A stretch of 64,000 bases of DNA from Lepidostoma basale (taxonomy: Eukaryota; Arthropoda; Insecta; Trichoptera; Lepidostomatidae): NCBI GenBank assembly GCA_022606425.2, contig JAHDVF020000106.1:1116001-1180000 (forward strand). The letters run 5' to 3'. This document shows positions 22,801 through 32,702 of the stretch, one piece after another. The notes below the pieces were generated by a model that was not told the origin of the DNA, made no database searches, and saw only the letters and a list, made by a program, of their open reading frames with translations. The position numbers and the translations under genes were made by a program. Every line of letters starts with the position of its first letter. Position 1 is the stretch's first letter.

Positions 22801-25800
22801 TACTAGTACACAGTGTTCTTTTGGCTAAAATTTATACTAACGAGTAGCTTTGAGGTAATCGAGCATAAACACGAGTCGTCGAGGGGACTAAAGCCGAGTT
22901 TACACTCGCAAATAGTATCGCAACGAGTATATTCACACCACATGAGTGATGTTAAATAGTAAGCTAAAATATTAATTGGTATGGCGTACCAGACGAGATT
23001 GTGTATTATTATTATATTGTTAATTAGTAAATGATTTTTATACTATTATTCTTACAGGTAGGAGCGGCGATGGCTTCGGAGCTTAAGAACTTGATACAAG
23101 GTGGTTTGAATGCACAGACTATTGAATTGGTTGGCCATTCTTTGGGAGGACAGGCTGTTGGTTTTACCGCAAAGTTCATACAAGGATTTAATATCATACT
23201 AAAGAGGTGTGTACTTTCATATAAAGCTGTTAATGTGTCTCTCTCTCTCTCTGGTTCCAATCCTGGGATTGGTTTGCAGCAATTTCCTCTATTCTTCTCT
23301 TCCATTCTTCCCTGTCTTGTGCGGCTCTTTTGATATCTGCATATGATGAGCAGCGCAAGTCCACCAACAGGTCCTCCAGGTACTCTCGGCGTGGGCGTCC
23401 CTTAGAGTTTGTCCCCTCGGTCATACCTTCCATTTTAGCATGCAAGAGTCCTTCTTGTCGTATTACATGGCCGATCCATATTGCACGCCTTTCGGACAAG
23501 GTCCTGAGCAGGTGCCTTCCTCCTTCGATTATTTGGAGAACCTCCTAATTTGTAATGTGGTCTCTCCAGGAAATTCCTAATAGTCTTCTATAGGACCACA
23601 ACTCAAAAGCCTCTAGTATCCATTTATCTCTTTCGGATAAGCACCATGTCTCGCAGCCGTACATCAAGATACTCCAAACATAGGTCTTGATGAGGAGTTA
23701 ATGTGTAGTGTGGCATTATTAAATATAATATTACCTCACTGTTTTTACACGATTTTTTCTTGTTAAAACCAACCAGTTTCGCTCACACCGAAGCTTCATC
23801 AGGGTTACAAAAGAAAGTAATGATTAATAAAGTGGCGTTAAAACTAGCAAAAGTGCGTTGATATTATTTTTAAGAGATGATTAATACAAATGAAAACGTC
23901 TGTTTTTTATAGAAGTTTTATTATATTTTATATGAATGACATATTTCGTCAGTCCAAGGCATTATCAAATGTGTTTTGAAAAATATATTTGATAATGCCC
24001 AGGCAAAGCATGTCATTCTAATAAAATATAATAAAACTAGAGAAAACAGACGTTTTCATTCGTATTAATTCGTTTAAATTCATTTTAATTCGTGTTAAAC
24101 ACCTAATATTAATAGACGGCACTAGTGTAGATTGAACTAAAAAAGGTGAATTGTTTCGCAACATAGTAGCATATATTCATCTTTTAAAAAATTGTCAGAC
24201 GTGGTGGTCGTAAGAAGGGAGGAATGGGGAATGTTGTTAACATAAAGTGATCGCTTAACCCAACCAATGACAGGTCATAAGTCCTGTAAGCGCCTCGACC
24301 ACCATATTCTGGTTCCAGAAAACAATTTACATCTACGTCTCTATTGAGATACAATTAATCCTTAAAAACTATAAATACACAATGTACTTTATGCAACAAC
24401 AACAACAAACCATCACGCCGTTTCCCCGCAGGGGTAGGCATAGAGAATGGCCCGCCACACTACTCTATCCTGGCACACCTCTCTAGCTTCCTCCACATTC
24501 ATACATCGAGTCATACACGCACGTCGATTCTTCCGGCTTCTGACATGACCAACTTTTGTACTTTATGATTTTGTTAAATGTGATTTTACAGAATAGTAGC
24601 ACTGGATCCAGCAAATCCCGGATTCTATCCCGGCGTTGTCCTGGGGCACATATCGGCATCTGATGCAGAATGTGTGATTGTGGTACATACGGATGCTGGA
24701 GTAGCGGGAGCGCCGGTTCACACAGGCACTGTGGACTTCTGGGTTAACGGAGGAAAGTCGCTGCAGCCCGGCTGTCTGTCTCCAGCACCAATCCAACCTT
24801 TCGGTACCTGTTTTCTCTCATTTTCAATCTTAGGGATTGGTTTGCAGCAAAATTTATGAATAACTTATAAATAAAACACTTGTTTATTACCACTTGAGTA
24901 TTATATTTCAAACGACTAGTTTCGGAAACTACATATGATTCCATCAACAGGTTTCTATATAAACTAAAGAATTAAAACTAACTCACTAACTAACCATCAC
25001 GCCATCTCCCCGAAGGGGTAGGCAGAAATAATGGACTGCCATACCTTTCTTTCCTGACATATTTCTCTCGCTTCCTCAACATTCAGACATCGTGTCATGC
25101 ACGCGCGTCGATTTCTCTGACCCCTCACATGGCCGACATTCAATATTTGATTTATTTGATCGTGCCACGTTTTCCTCGGTCTTCCTTAATTTCTGGTTCC
25201 ATTTACATCATTAACATATAATTTTTTTACCATTCTTTCTTCATTCATTCTTTCCATATGTCCAAACCATCTTAATGATCCTTTCATTATTTTGTTCATG
25301 ACACCATCATACGCACCGCATTCACTTCTTATATTTTCATTCGACACTCTATCATACACAGAGTATCCACAAATTCGTCTAAGAGATCTCATTTCTACTG
25401 CATTTATTCTACTTTCATCCTTCTTTTGCCAGTTCCATGCTTCGCTTCCATACATAAGGGTCGATAGAAGAACACCATTGTGCACTGCCATTCTAGCTAA
25501 AGAATTAATATTACATATAAAAATTATCTGTACTGCTAGATGTGGGGGGGATTATGAGTGATTGGTGGCGGGGGTAAGTGAGGGGGTAGGGGTTCGAGAT
25601 AACGGGAACATGGAAAACAGGGGTGAGGATTTTTGAAATAATACATTACATAAATTTTATTAGATTTAGTTTTTTTTGGATTTATAAGTTTTCTAAGTTA
25701 TTCATTATTTGTTCTTTATATGACACTGGATGAATTAATTTGAATTTATGAGAGTTAAATGAGTGATTTTTATCTATTATATGATTTGCAAATTCAGAAT

Positions 25801-28800
25801 AATAATTGCTTAAATTTCTCTGACCGAAACTAGACGTTTAAAATATAATACTCAAGTGGTAAAAAACAAGTGTTTTATTTATAATTTTATCATGTCCTAC
25901 CACAAAGTGAATGCCGAAACAATAAATAACATAAAATCTATGAACATCAACGACCTTCGTGGTAAAGTGACAAGAGCTCTGACTGTCATTCAGAAGAACC
26001 CGGATTCGATTTCCGGCGATTGCAGTGTGATTATCACATTATTTTTGGTCTGGTGTATAATTCTAGTGACAATAAAATATCAATGAAAGCGAAAATGGCC
26101 GTCCACAGCAGAGTTCTGGTCCCAACCCTTATGTATGGAAGCGAAGCATGGAACTGGCAGAAGAAAGATGAGAGCAGAATAAATGCGGTAGAGATGAGGT
26201 CCCTAAGACGTATTAGTGGTAGAACGATGTACGACAGAATCTCAAATGCTGATATTAGGAAATAATGTAGAGCGAAAGAAGGCATTATGAGCAAAATTAT
26301 GAAAGGATCGCTGCGTTGGTTCGTTCATATGGAGCGCATGGGTGAAGAAAGAATGGTTAAAAAAGTATACGTTAACGATGTAAATGAAGTACGGAGTCGA
26401 GGTATACCGAGGAAAACATGGCATGACCAAATTAATAAAATTTTAAAGGTTGGTCATGTCAGAAGCCGGAAGAATCGACGTGCGTGTATGACTCGCTGTA
26501 TGAATGTGGAGGTAGCTAGAGAGGTACGTCAGGATAGAGTAGTGTGGCGGTCCATTCTCTCTGCCTACCCCTGCGGAGAAACGGCGTGTTGGTTTGTTGT
26601 TGTTGAATAAAATGGCGATAATTTCAACAGTCTTGAAACTCGTCGAATGATCTTTCTACCTAAGCATTTTTTTAAACTACTATCCGGAGGTATTTACAAT
26701 CCAGGAATATTGAGAGAACTAAATCTATACGTTCCCCATAGTTTTAGTAGAGCAAGGGGCCATATATTATTTTATGCCCCAAATTGCCCCACAGAGGTCC
26801 TTCGAAGTTCTCCTGTATTAAAAGCAATTCGTCTTTTAAATAAGATTGCGAAAGAATAGACCTGTTTGGATGCAATTATGGCGAATTCGTGAATACCCTT
26901 ACGATAAAGGCAGCAAGGAAATATCTGGAATATTCCTACTCATAAGGTTCTATGTATATTTGCTTTTCACCCTTTACAACGATTTGGCTCGCGCTGTAAT
27001 AATGTAAGGAGTTTTTTCAACAAATTAATAATAATAATAAAAAATTAGCTACCAATTACATGTCAATGTTGTGAGAATTAATGTATTCTTCTTCTTCTTC
27101 TTCTTCACTTTTGGTAGACTCAGGAGTCTGTTATTTCAGGCGGGTTCTCTTGAGACGCTAAACTCCAGCTTTCTCTCCACCGTTTCGTGGGTCTTCCTGG
27201 TCGGCGTTGTCCCTTTGGCGTTCCATGGAGAGATATGTGTGGTATCCTATTTGAGCTCATCCTTTCTACATGTTGATGCCAGTATCGCCGTCTTTGACGT
27301 CCCCATCTGACCACATCTTCGACCTCGCAGATTTCTCGGATTGCTGTATTCCTAACTCGATCACATAGGGTCTTGCCAGCTATACCGCGGAGTGTTTTCA
27401 TCTCGGTTGTCCTGAGCATGCTCTTTGTCTTGACAGTGTCTTCCCTCGATTTAATGCCATATGTGGGAATTAATATAATAGCTAAAAACAAATTGTGTAC
27501 AGTAATACGATACAAACGACTTGTATGTTTACTCGTACAAAGAAAATATGTTGTATGCACTTATATTTTATTTTGAGACCACTTTATTACCGGACTAACC
27601 GGTTTCGCTCTCGCTGGAGGTTCCCAGGGTTTCAAAAACATACAGTATGCGTTTGCAAAAATCAAAACAGTGTTTTGAATTATTTTTAATAATGCCACAC
27701 CACAAATGAAATGTTTCCTACGAAAGTCTTTTAACTTCTTTTGATGGTTCTAAGGTAATTAAATACGGATCTGCTGGTTCTTAAATACGAATCCTCTTAA
27801 ATAACTTTAATACCATCTTTATATGGTAACTTTTATATAATTATATTAAGATTATTTTTGTATAGAATCATGTTTATCACCCCTGATCTGTATGTATATA
27901 AAGGACTCAGTTTGCAATAGTGTCAATGTCTGTCGATGCCAGTGAGCCTGGCGAAAATGGTTGGTGTTGAAATAAAGCCAAAATTAGAAGTAGTTAAAAA
28001 CATTTTTTTATTTAATTATTATTTAAAATGAACTTCCACCGAGAGATTAGAGTAAAATTATTTGATTATTTATTTTATTGACAGGTCATAAGTCCTGTTA
28101 GCGCCTCGGCCACCATATTTCATTTCATTTTTCATTTATTTATTTTAAACATATCTAAAGCATTACAGAATTTTTTTTCCAATACACTGAAGAAACAAGT
28201 TAGAGATACACATTAATAAGTAATACATAATAGATTAATAAAAAGAGCGAGAAACATAAGATGCATGACAAATTAATAAAATAAATATACCATACAATTA
28301 TAATAAAGATAGTACTTCCTTCAGATGAGCCAAACTATCACAAAATATGTCAAACTCCGAGGTGATACAATCTATTGAGATACAATAATCCTTATCAAAA
28401 AAAGATTATTTAAATATTTATAAATTCACAATGAATAGCCTTTTGGTTTATTGACAGTTTGTTCTGTTTTCATATTATGTATAACATTTTTTATTTCAGT
28501 TGTATGCAGTCATCAAAGATCTACATATTATTGGGCGGAAGCCATAGGTAGCAATACAGCGTTTCCAGCGGCTCTAAGTAGTTCCTACACACAATTTAAG
28601 CTTGAGGGCAACTCGCCAAATAGAATCATCAATTATATGGGTCCTAACACCGTGTGCACGTAAGATATTTTCACCTTTTACTTATTTACCTTATAAATCA
28701 TTTCAATTTAACATTAGCGTGAATGGTATAAATTCGGAGCAAGTAGTTGAGTTCGTGTATTATATTAAGGTAGTATGTTTACAAGAGATGGACGAGTAGA

Positions 28801-29590
28801 GAGGGATATTGAAAGAAGGGTTGGGGCAGGCAACAAAGTGAATGGTGCACTTAAAGTTGTCATCGCAAACAAAAACCTATCCAAAAAAATTAGAATGACA
28901 GTGCACAATGGTGTTCCTCTACCGACCCTTATGTATGGAAGCTAAGAATGGAACTGGCAAAAGAAGGATGAAAGTAGAATAAATGCAGTAGAAATGAGAT
29001 CTCTTAGACGAACGTGTGAATATTCTGTGATGTTCTGTATGATAGAGTGTCGAATGAAAATATAAGAAGTGAATGCGGTGCGAATGATGGTGTCATAAGC
29101 AAAATAATGAAAGGATCATTCAGATGGTTTGGACATATGGAAAGAATGAATGAAGAAAGAATGGTAAAAAAACGTTTATGTTAACGATTTAAATGGAACC
29201 AGAAATAGAGGAAGACCGAGGAAAACGTGGCACGATCAAATAAATCAAATATTGAATGTCGGCCATGTGAGGAGTCAGAGAAATCGACGCGTGCATGACA
29301 CGATGTATGAATGTTGAGGAAGCGAGAGAAATATGTCAGGAAAGAAAAGTGTGGCAGTCCATTCTTTCTGCCTACCCCTTCGGGGAGACGGCGTGATGGT
29401 TAGTTAGTTAGTTAGTTGTCATTTTAATTTTATTATAATATGTACCTATTACATTTGCCTTGTAATATGTAACTCATATATTTGCCCATTTAACGTGTTA
29501 TATTTCAGGACTCCTGGAGACTACTATTTGCAAACAAAAGGAGCATCTCCTTTCGCGAAAGGCATGAGTGGAATAGTTTACCAACCTTAA
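16886..29590 (+). CDS. Lipase gene 2: complete secreted lipase/phospholipase A1-like protein, 318 aa
   Basis: Exons: 16886-16940, 17812-17860, 20835-21084, 23058-23206, 24592-24803, 28500-28659 and 29509-29590, all with GT-AG borders and total 957 bases ending in TAA. Signal peptide MKVISVIFFVCTLVRG; mature start near CARESRVADVILKFY. The oxyanion segment FYFHGY has HG at residues 69-70. The predicted triad is Ser146 (LVGHSLGGQ), Asp173 (VALDPA) and His243 (CSHQRS). The lid between Cys229 and Cys241 is only 11 residues, and no PLAT domain follows. In this superfamily a short lid goes with phospholipase A1 or galactolipase-like activity, so substrate is an inference. Expected to be secreted, possibly digestive. 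AATAAA at 29751. Introns contain SINEs, LINEs and foldback repeats but leave every splice site intact. It is the only complete plus-strand copy in the window. Confidence 0.9.
17097..17320 (-). mobile_element. piggyBac-like transposase C-terminal fragment
   Basis: Minus-strand translation ends KDGKQCGFVRPRDCFKKYHT. The CF..YHT ending is typical of the cysteine-rich C-terminal domain of piggyBac-type transposases; most of the cysteines are lost. It lies in the gene 2 intron between exons 1 and 2. Confidence 0.4.
17575..17712. repeat. Degraded foldback family FB2
   Basis: TTAATACGAATGAAAATGTC opens it and a facing ACGTTCTCATTCCTATTAG block closes it, followed by the ATGAAGTTTTACATCATTGT trailer seen after other FB2 copies. 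The central hairpin is largely lost. Confidence 0.5.
17870..18960. other. Intron stretch with one single FB3 arm
   Basis: AT-rich intronic DNA of gene 2. The only recognisable signal is a plus-strand FB3 arm at 18374-18425 (CUGAUUA, a GUC...GAC stem, GAAACAGUUGUC). No coding frame of note. Confidence 0.4.
19011..19125 (-). repeat. Single arm of foldback family FB3
   Basis: The minus strand reads CUGAUGGU, then GUCAGCAUAGGUUAACGAAA followed by CAGCUGUC. The partner arm in the same orientation logic is about 640 bases upstream at 18374-18425, so this may be one long foldback opened by other sequence. Confidence 0.5.
19200..19400. repeat. Foldback with CATG-type hammerhead-like hairpin
   Basis: The plus strand at 19321-19358 has CUGAAAA-A-GGUUA...UAACC-GAAGCAUGUC, with UACA before and UGUG after able to pair as stem I. 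A facing, decayed arm is at 19250-19310. AAACTTTATTGCACTTTTCA and its complement mark the outer arms. Confidence 0.5.
19883..20618. repeat. Foldback family FB1, complete, with 16-base target duplication
   Basis: The arms meet near 20380: the left arm descends from GTCATTGGTTGGGTTAAGCG, the right arm from CGCTTAACCCAAACAATGAC, each over 200 bases long, centred on GATGGCGCTAGTG. AATACTTACT[G/T]ACTTG is duplicated at 19867-19882 and 20619-20634 with one mismatch. Each arm contains the self-complementary word AGCGATCGCT. Confidence 0.7.
19951..20147 (+). mobile_element. tRNA-derived SINE, family A
   Basis: Head GGTGGTGGTCTAGGGGATAG (A-box-like), GGTTCGAGCC (B box) and a possible anticodon loop CTTCTGA, loosely like tRNA-Arg(TCT). 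The body contains TGAGCTATTTTCTGCTCA, an internal palindrome, and ends in an A-rich run. It interrupts the AAGGATTAAT...ATCTCAATAGAG block of FB1. Confidence 0.8.
21130..21480 (+). other. Intron of gene 2 without recognised elements
   Basis: AT-rich sequence after the exon 3 donor. Duplicated TACTCATTTTACAATTTTAC at 21110 and 21130. Nothing else supported. Confidence 0.3.
21530..21835 (+). mobile_element. SINE-like family C sharing the RTE-like LINE 3' end
   Basis: Contains AAGTGCACCATCTAAAATGA, an AT-rich segment, then TGCGTGGGAGATGCCTATTG, GAGGTTCGCAACCC (B-box-like) and GCGTCTCCCGCGGGG, and finally GACAGTCCATTCTTTCTGCC, the last part of the RTE-like LINE. The same junction between this body and the LINE end occurs on the minus strand at 34366-34700, so the join is not accidental. 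GGGAGATG and CGTCTCCC can pair as a long stem. Confidence 0.6.
21840..23050. other. Intron stretch of gene 2 with no recognised element
   Basis: Holds scattered inverted words such as CACATACGGTACGTATGAG near 22550 and a higher-GC patch at 22500-22700. No coding frame or family signature that I recognise. Confidence 0.3.
23208..23700 (-). mobile_element. LINE C-terminus inserted just behind lipase exon 4
   Basis: The minus strand encodes RRAIWIGHVIRQEGLLHAKM, NSKGRPRREYLEDLL and YADIKRAAQDREEWKRRIEE, the usual closing order of RTE-type ORFs, ending near a (GAGA)n tail at 23238-23251. It begins within about 30 bases of the exon 4 donor of gene 2. Confidence 0.65.
23768..23815 (-). other. Hammerhead-like hairpin, single
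   Basis: The minus strand reads CUGAUGA-A-GCU...AGC-GAAAC then UGGUUGG. The core words are intact. The word after GAAA is not self-complementary, unlike most other copies. Confidence 0.45.
23875..24080. repeat. Foldback family FB2, complete
   Basis: Outer arms AATGAAAACGTCTG and CAGACGTTTTCATT; inner arms with TTTTATTATATTTTATATGA and its complement. The inner hairpins keep UUGAUAAUGCC and a GCAUGUC end but the GAAA words are mutated. Confidence 0.6.
24105..24365. repeat. Foldback family FB1, right half
   Basis: From GGCACTAGTGTAGATTGAAC through CAGACGTGGTGGTCGTAAG, GTGATCGCTTAACCCAACC and CCTCGACCACCATATTCTG to GAGATACAATTAATCC. The left arm is missing. Confidence 0.65.
24388..24558 (-). 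mobile_element. RTE-like LINE 3' fragment (GTT tail)
   Basis: AACAACAACAACAAACCATCACGCCG opens the plus strand, i.e. a (GTT)n tail on the minus strand, followed by the GRPRKTW-proximal end of the ORF as far as CATGACCAACTTTTG. It ends 34 bases before lipase exon 5. Confidence 0.75.
24976..25496 (-). mobile_element. RTE-like LINE, 5'-truncated, with 12-base target duplication
   Basis: CTAAAGAATTAA is duplicated at 24964-24975 and 25497-25508. The minus strand reads MAVHNGVLLSTLMYGSEAWN to RNRGRPRKTWHDQINQIL-like sequence and ends with a (TTAG)n-type tail. The target duplication fixes both insertion borders and the 5' truncation point. Confidence 0.85.
25543..25592 (+). other. Four closely spaced G runs
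   Basis: Runs of 7, 5, 5 and 4 G at 25544-25550, 25570-25574, 25582-25586 and 25589-25592 in otherwise AT-rich intronic DNA. They could form a G-quadruplex on the coding strand of gene 2. Confidence 0.5.
25962..26078 (+). mobile_element. SINE family B, split by a LINE
   Basis: GACCTTCGTGGTAAAGTGAC, GGATTCGATTTCCGGCGA (B box) and the TTTGGTCTGGTGTATAATTC body end at ACAATAAAAT, where an RTE-like LINE is inserted. The continuation AATAAAATGGCGATA resumes at 26606. Confidence 0.65.
26079..26605 (+). mobile_element. RTE-like LINE copy (GTT tail) with 8-base target duplication
   Basis: AATAAAAT flanks it at 26071-26078 and 26606-26613. It encodes MKAKMAVHSRVLVPTLMYGS through to RACMTRCMNVEVAREVRQDR and GETA, with only one internal stop (after NADIRK). 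Tail TTTGTTGTTGTTG. Confidence 0.8.
26625..26984 (+). mobile_element. CR1-type LINE C-terminus
   Basis: Open frame at 26647-26859 with ELNLYVPHSFSRARGHILFY, then APNCPTEV and LKAIRLLNKIAKE before the stop. It is the same C-terminal signature as at 14395, followed by a 3' UTR. A SINE-B-like tail with (AAT)n follows at 26985-27040. Confidence 0.55.
27085..27480 (-). mobile_element. RTE-type LINE 3' end with GAA tail
   Basis: The minus strand encodes TYGIKSREDTVKTKSMLRTT, GIAGKTLCDRVRN, VEDVVRWGRQRRRYWHQHVE, then RRPGRPTKRWRES and a stop. The (GAA)n tail is seen as CTT repeats at 27089-27106. Same family as 15226-15850. Confidence 0.75.
27580..27645 (-). other. Degraded hammerhead-like hairpin
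   Basis: The minus strand keeps GAGAGC-GAAACCGGUUAGUC, with ACCGGT self-complementary, but CUGANGA has become CUGGGAA. Confidence 0.3.
28075..28400. repeat. FB1 fragment interrupted by a CR1-type 3' tail
   Basis: GACAGGTCATAAGTCCTGTT and CTCGGCCACCATATT (28079-28120) belong to FB1, whose end CTATTGAGATACAATAATCC resumes at 28372. The 250 bases between are AT-rich and resemble the antisense CR1-type 3' region at 47950-48220. Confidence 0.55.
28700..29418 (+). mobile_element. RTE-like LINE copy (TTAG tail) in last intron of gene 2
   Basis: Starts with AACATTAGCGTGAATGGTAT, follows the family through AGGGATATTGAAAGAAGGG, YGS and the MKGSFRWFGHMERMNEER block, and ends ACGGCGTGATGGTTAGTTAG. Frameshifts and stops throughout. 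It separates exon 6 and exon 7 without touching the splice sites. Confidence 0.8.
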
Positions 29591-29796
29591 AATAACGTCT
29601 TGTATATCTGGATGCTAAAGATATAGGAAAAAAATACTTTGACATTTAAAATTATTATATTTCATTTCAAATATTAATATTGCTTTGTAATATGATCGTT
29701 ATAATGTGGCTATGAACATACAATAATCGATTATGCAATGTTCTTTTTTAAATAAAATTTGTTAAAATAATTGTTAAGTAAATGTTTTTATTGTGT

Positions 29797-30020
29797 TCTT
29801 CTTCTTCTTCTCCCTAGCCTTCCTTCCATTGCTGGATGTAGGTCTCTTCCATCTCTCTCCATTTTTCTCTATCCTGTGCCGCTTCAATCCATTTTTTCCC
29901 GGCGACCACAACAATATCGTCGGCCCATCTCTAATGTGGCCGACCGACACCCCTTTTGTTTTCCCATGGCCTCCACTTAAAGACTTTGGGAGTCCATCTT
30001 GAATTTGGCTGTCTGGCTAC
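29797..30020 (-). mobile_element. LINE 3' end with GAA tail, downstream of gene 2
   Basis: The minus strand encodes, with breaks, a GPTILLWSPGKNGL-like segment and a DREKWREMEETYIQQWK-like end, then (GAA)n, seen as CTT repeats at 29797-29811. It begins about 40 bases beyond the gene 2 polyadenylation signal. Confidence 0.5.
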
Positions 30021-30189
30021 GTGTTTATTTTTATTGTGTTAATTTTCATAAATCCAAAAGTTAAATTAAGGTTATTTTCTTTTTACATTAGTATTGATGT
30101 ACTCGTATAATTATTTAGTGTTGACGCACACTTAATTTAATATAAATCTATCTTTGCTATCTGTATTTTTTAGAAATTATACATATTAT

Positions 30190-31700
30190 TTTTCTACTCG
30201 GTGCTACATAACGTCTTCTTTAACCATGCAGGGTGATTAACCCTATGACAAACCCTCCTATTTTCTCCACACATAGTAATCTGCTGTAATGATGTCAATG
30301 ACAAGCTGTGAAAGAGTTTGTAACAAATAAATGCGTTTATAAACGTATATTTAGATTTAGCGAATGCGTTCGCTATATCTACACCTTCAACCTCTCTATC
30401 CCCATGCATCAAAGTGCTTAGGATGCCACCATCCTTTCGTAAACTTTTAACATAGTTCCAGAAGGATCCGGGGTCTTCCAAAAGATTTCCCTCAATGGTG
30501 CCCATGTATTCTCGAAAGGTTGATCGAACGTTGCATTTCACCACCGAGCGGTACAGACTCAAAGCTCGTACTCCCTCCGAGAGCCAGTAGTCTTCCACTT
30601 CACATGACGTGAATGTTTGGTCTTAATATCCGCAATGATAACCCTGGAAGACCACCTCAGATATCTCCGTCCACCAATTGCTCATGCGTTTTCTGGGAAA
30701 GCACTAATCAAACAATCTATAAATAACAATGTAAAAATATTGCAAGACATCATTAACGGTGGTCAAGTATACAGGTTACTTCAGTCAAGTTGAGTCATCA
30801 GCTGGTATAGCTTCAGAAAATTACCTTGGCTGAAACTCCATCCTCTGAAGAGCATTTTATTATCCTTTTTAATGGCGCCATATTCTGGTAATACCAGGAT
30901 TATTTTTACTAGAGTACTCAAGAATTAGCGCGGGATGGTAATCGTCTTTAGTAACTAATGGGGACACTGATTTTGAAACTTGCAATTTGATGTTGCTCAA
31001 AATCAAGTCCAAAGTTCTGGAATCTGAGTTCAAAACGACGTTGCGTTGTGCTGACCCATAAGCTGCGCGTAGGTACTTGAAATCACGCTGGACATTGTCG
31101 ATCCCATGGGCAGAGTACAGGTTAAAGTCCCCCATCACAATGTCATTTTTACCTCCGATTAGATTGAAGCTCGTATGCATCACATCAAAAAATCGGTTAT
31201 ATATTTCTTAATTAGACCCCTGTGGTAAATATGTAACATATAGATATATTACATGATTTACCCCGTACATAAGTTTCACCCAGAGATTTTAATTGACTGA
31301 TTCAAGATTGGGAACGCGCTCAGCCCTCAGCGCATCCCCCCTCCCGACTAACAAGCAGCCACTACCGCGACTATGGCAATTGTCGCTGTCCCGATCTTTG
31401 CAAAAGACATTAAAGTTCTCTATATCAAAAAGCTCAGAGGAGAGGACGCTCAAACGCAGGCAAGTCTCAGTGATACCGATTATGTTAGCGTCACTCACCG
31501 AAACATTGGAGAAAAATTTCGAGCATTTTGTCCCCAATCCACGAACGTTCTGATATAGGAAGAGGAAAGAATTGGACGAACCAAGTCAGTTGGCTCTTGG
31601 AAGTCGCGGAACCGCAACAGCCACCCGATTTCATTCGCCTGAATAAGTCTGTAAATAGATGAAACAACCACAGGACCTTTATGTTACCCAATTACTCGTA
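30190..31700 (-). mobile_element. Jockey-type LINE: endonuclease domain and linker, RT missing
   Basis: Minus strand, in order: TKCSKFFSNVSVSDANIIGI and TETCL (31540-31460), RGSGCLL; NDIVMGDFNLYSAHGID (31140-31100), LDLILSN, DDYHPALIL (30960-30930); and SFWNYVKSLRKDGG, VEGVDIANAFAK (30450-30350). GDFN and the D.HP block are endonuclease/exonuclease/phosphatase signatures, and the SFW.YVKSLR linker precedes RT in Jockey-clade elements. This is the only endonuclease segment I find in the window. The RT that should follow is absent. Confidence 0.7.
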
Positions 31701-31879
31701 AAACCTAGGTATTACAAGTATATAAGACCATACTCTGATACTAGCAGTGCTTCATTCGTTGCGATACCAACTATTCAATTGGCAATGAGAAAATAAATGT
31801 ATGTATTTTTTATTTTATTAAATTTTTTTTATTGTAACTTTATATAATATTATACTGTTTATGAAATAAGTGAAATAAA

Positions 31880-32123
31880 AAATGGAATCACATCTCCTGC
31901 TGAAGAATCTATCAATATGAGTTGTAGAAGTAGCCAAATCATAAGGTAAAAAAAATAAAGCGTAAATTCAACCTATTTTTCATTAATATGAAAGACGTCA
32001 TTTTCTCAAGCGATCATGTTCAAGAGTTTGATTGATATCTCCACCGGCATCACCAGAGGCAGGTTGTTTCTGCATGTTGGGTGATAAAACAGTATGTGCT
32101 GACGCTGTCGAAAATAACCATCC
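31880..32123 (-). mobile_element. CR1-type LINE C-terminal relic
   Basis: Minus-strand translation around 32123-32010 includes PDGYFRQRQHILFYHPTCRN and NLPLVMPVEISIKLLN, matching the C-terminal signature at 14395 and 26625. A SINE of family A is inserted at its 5' side from 32124. Confidence 0.55.
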
Positions 32124-32312
32124 GGAATCGGATGGTGGTCTAGGGGATAGAACGCTTGGTTTCTGATCAAGGGGACTTGGGTTTGAGCCTGGACACGACC
32201 AGATTCCTTCTTCATTATAATGAGATATTTTCTGCTCACATTGAAGATTGTAAAATAAATTCTAATATCATTGATTTAAATCTTTGGTGTTAGTCTTATT
32301 ATAAGAAATAAA
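32124..32312 (+). mobile_element. tRNA-derived SINE, family A
   Basis: GGTGGTCTAGGGGATAGAAC head, GGGTTTGAGCCTGG (B box with one change) and the ACGACCAGATTCCTTCTTCA body, ending AAATAAAAAAAAC. Confidence 0.8.
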
Positions 32313-32702
32313 AAAAACATAGAGATATACCCTCAAAGATGACGGAATTCTCAAATATACATATTAAATATCCATACATATGTTACGCTACTTTATTGAT
32401 ACATTTTTATATGAAAACAAGCTGTAAAATCTATAGCTTAGACACTAGCGGTACCTGTATTTCTCTCATAGAGATTGCTATTGATAACAATAAATGAAAC
32501 AATGTTGGTTTTTTTTATTAAAATTTATTAATTTCTGCTTTATATTTATATTTAAAAAATTTTTTAAACAAGTTAATAGTCACAAATCATATGAAAAAAA
32601 TCTGGATTCGAATTCAATAGAAGAATATATAAATACCATGGTTGTAGCTGTTCCAGGGCGTAATCAAAACGAGTTAGTTTGACAAAACATAATTTGAAAA
32701 CG

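Larger units (their letters stand above)
24865..25884. repeat. Foldback with CTAG-type hairpin, opened by a LINE
   Basis: Arm 24865-24925 and arm 25824-25884 are inverted repeats of about 60 bases with few mismatches, both ending in the complement of CCGAAACTAG. The left arm continues on the minus strand with a GGAA...UUCC stem before GAAACUAGUCG. An RTE-like LINE occupies 24976-25496 between the arms. Confidence 0.6.
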
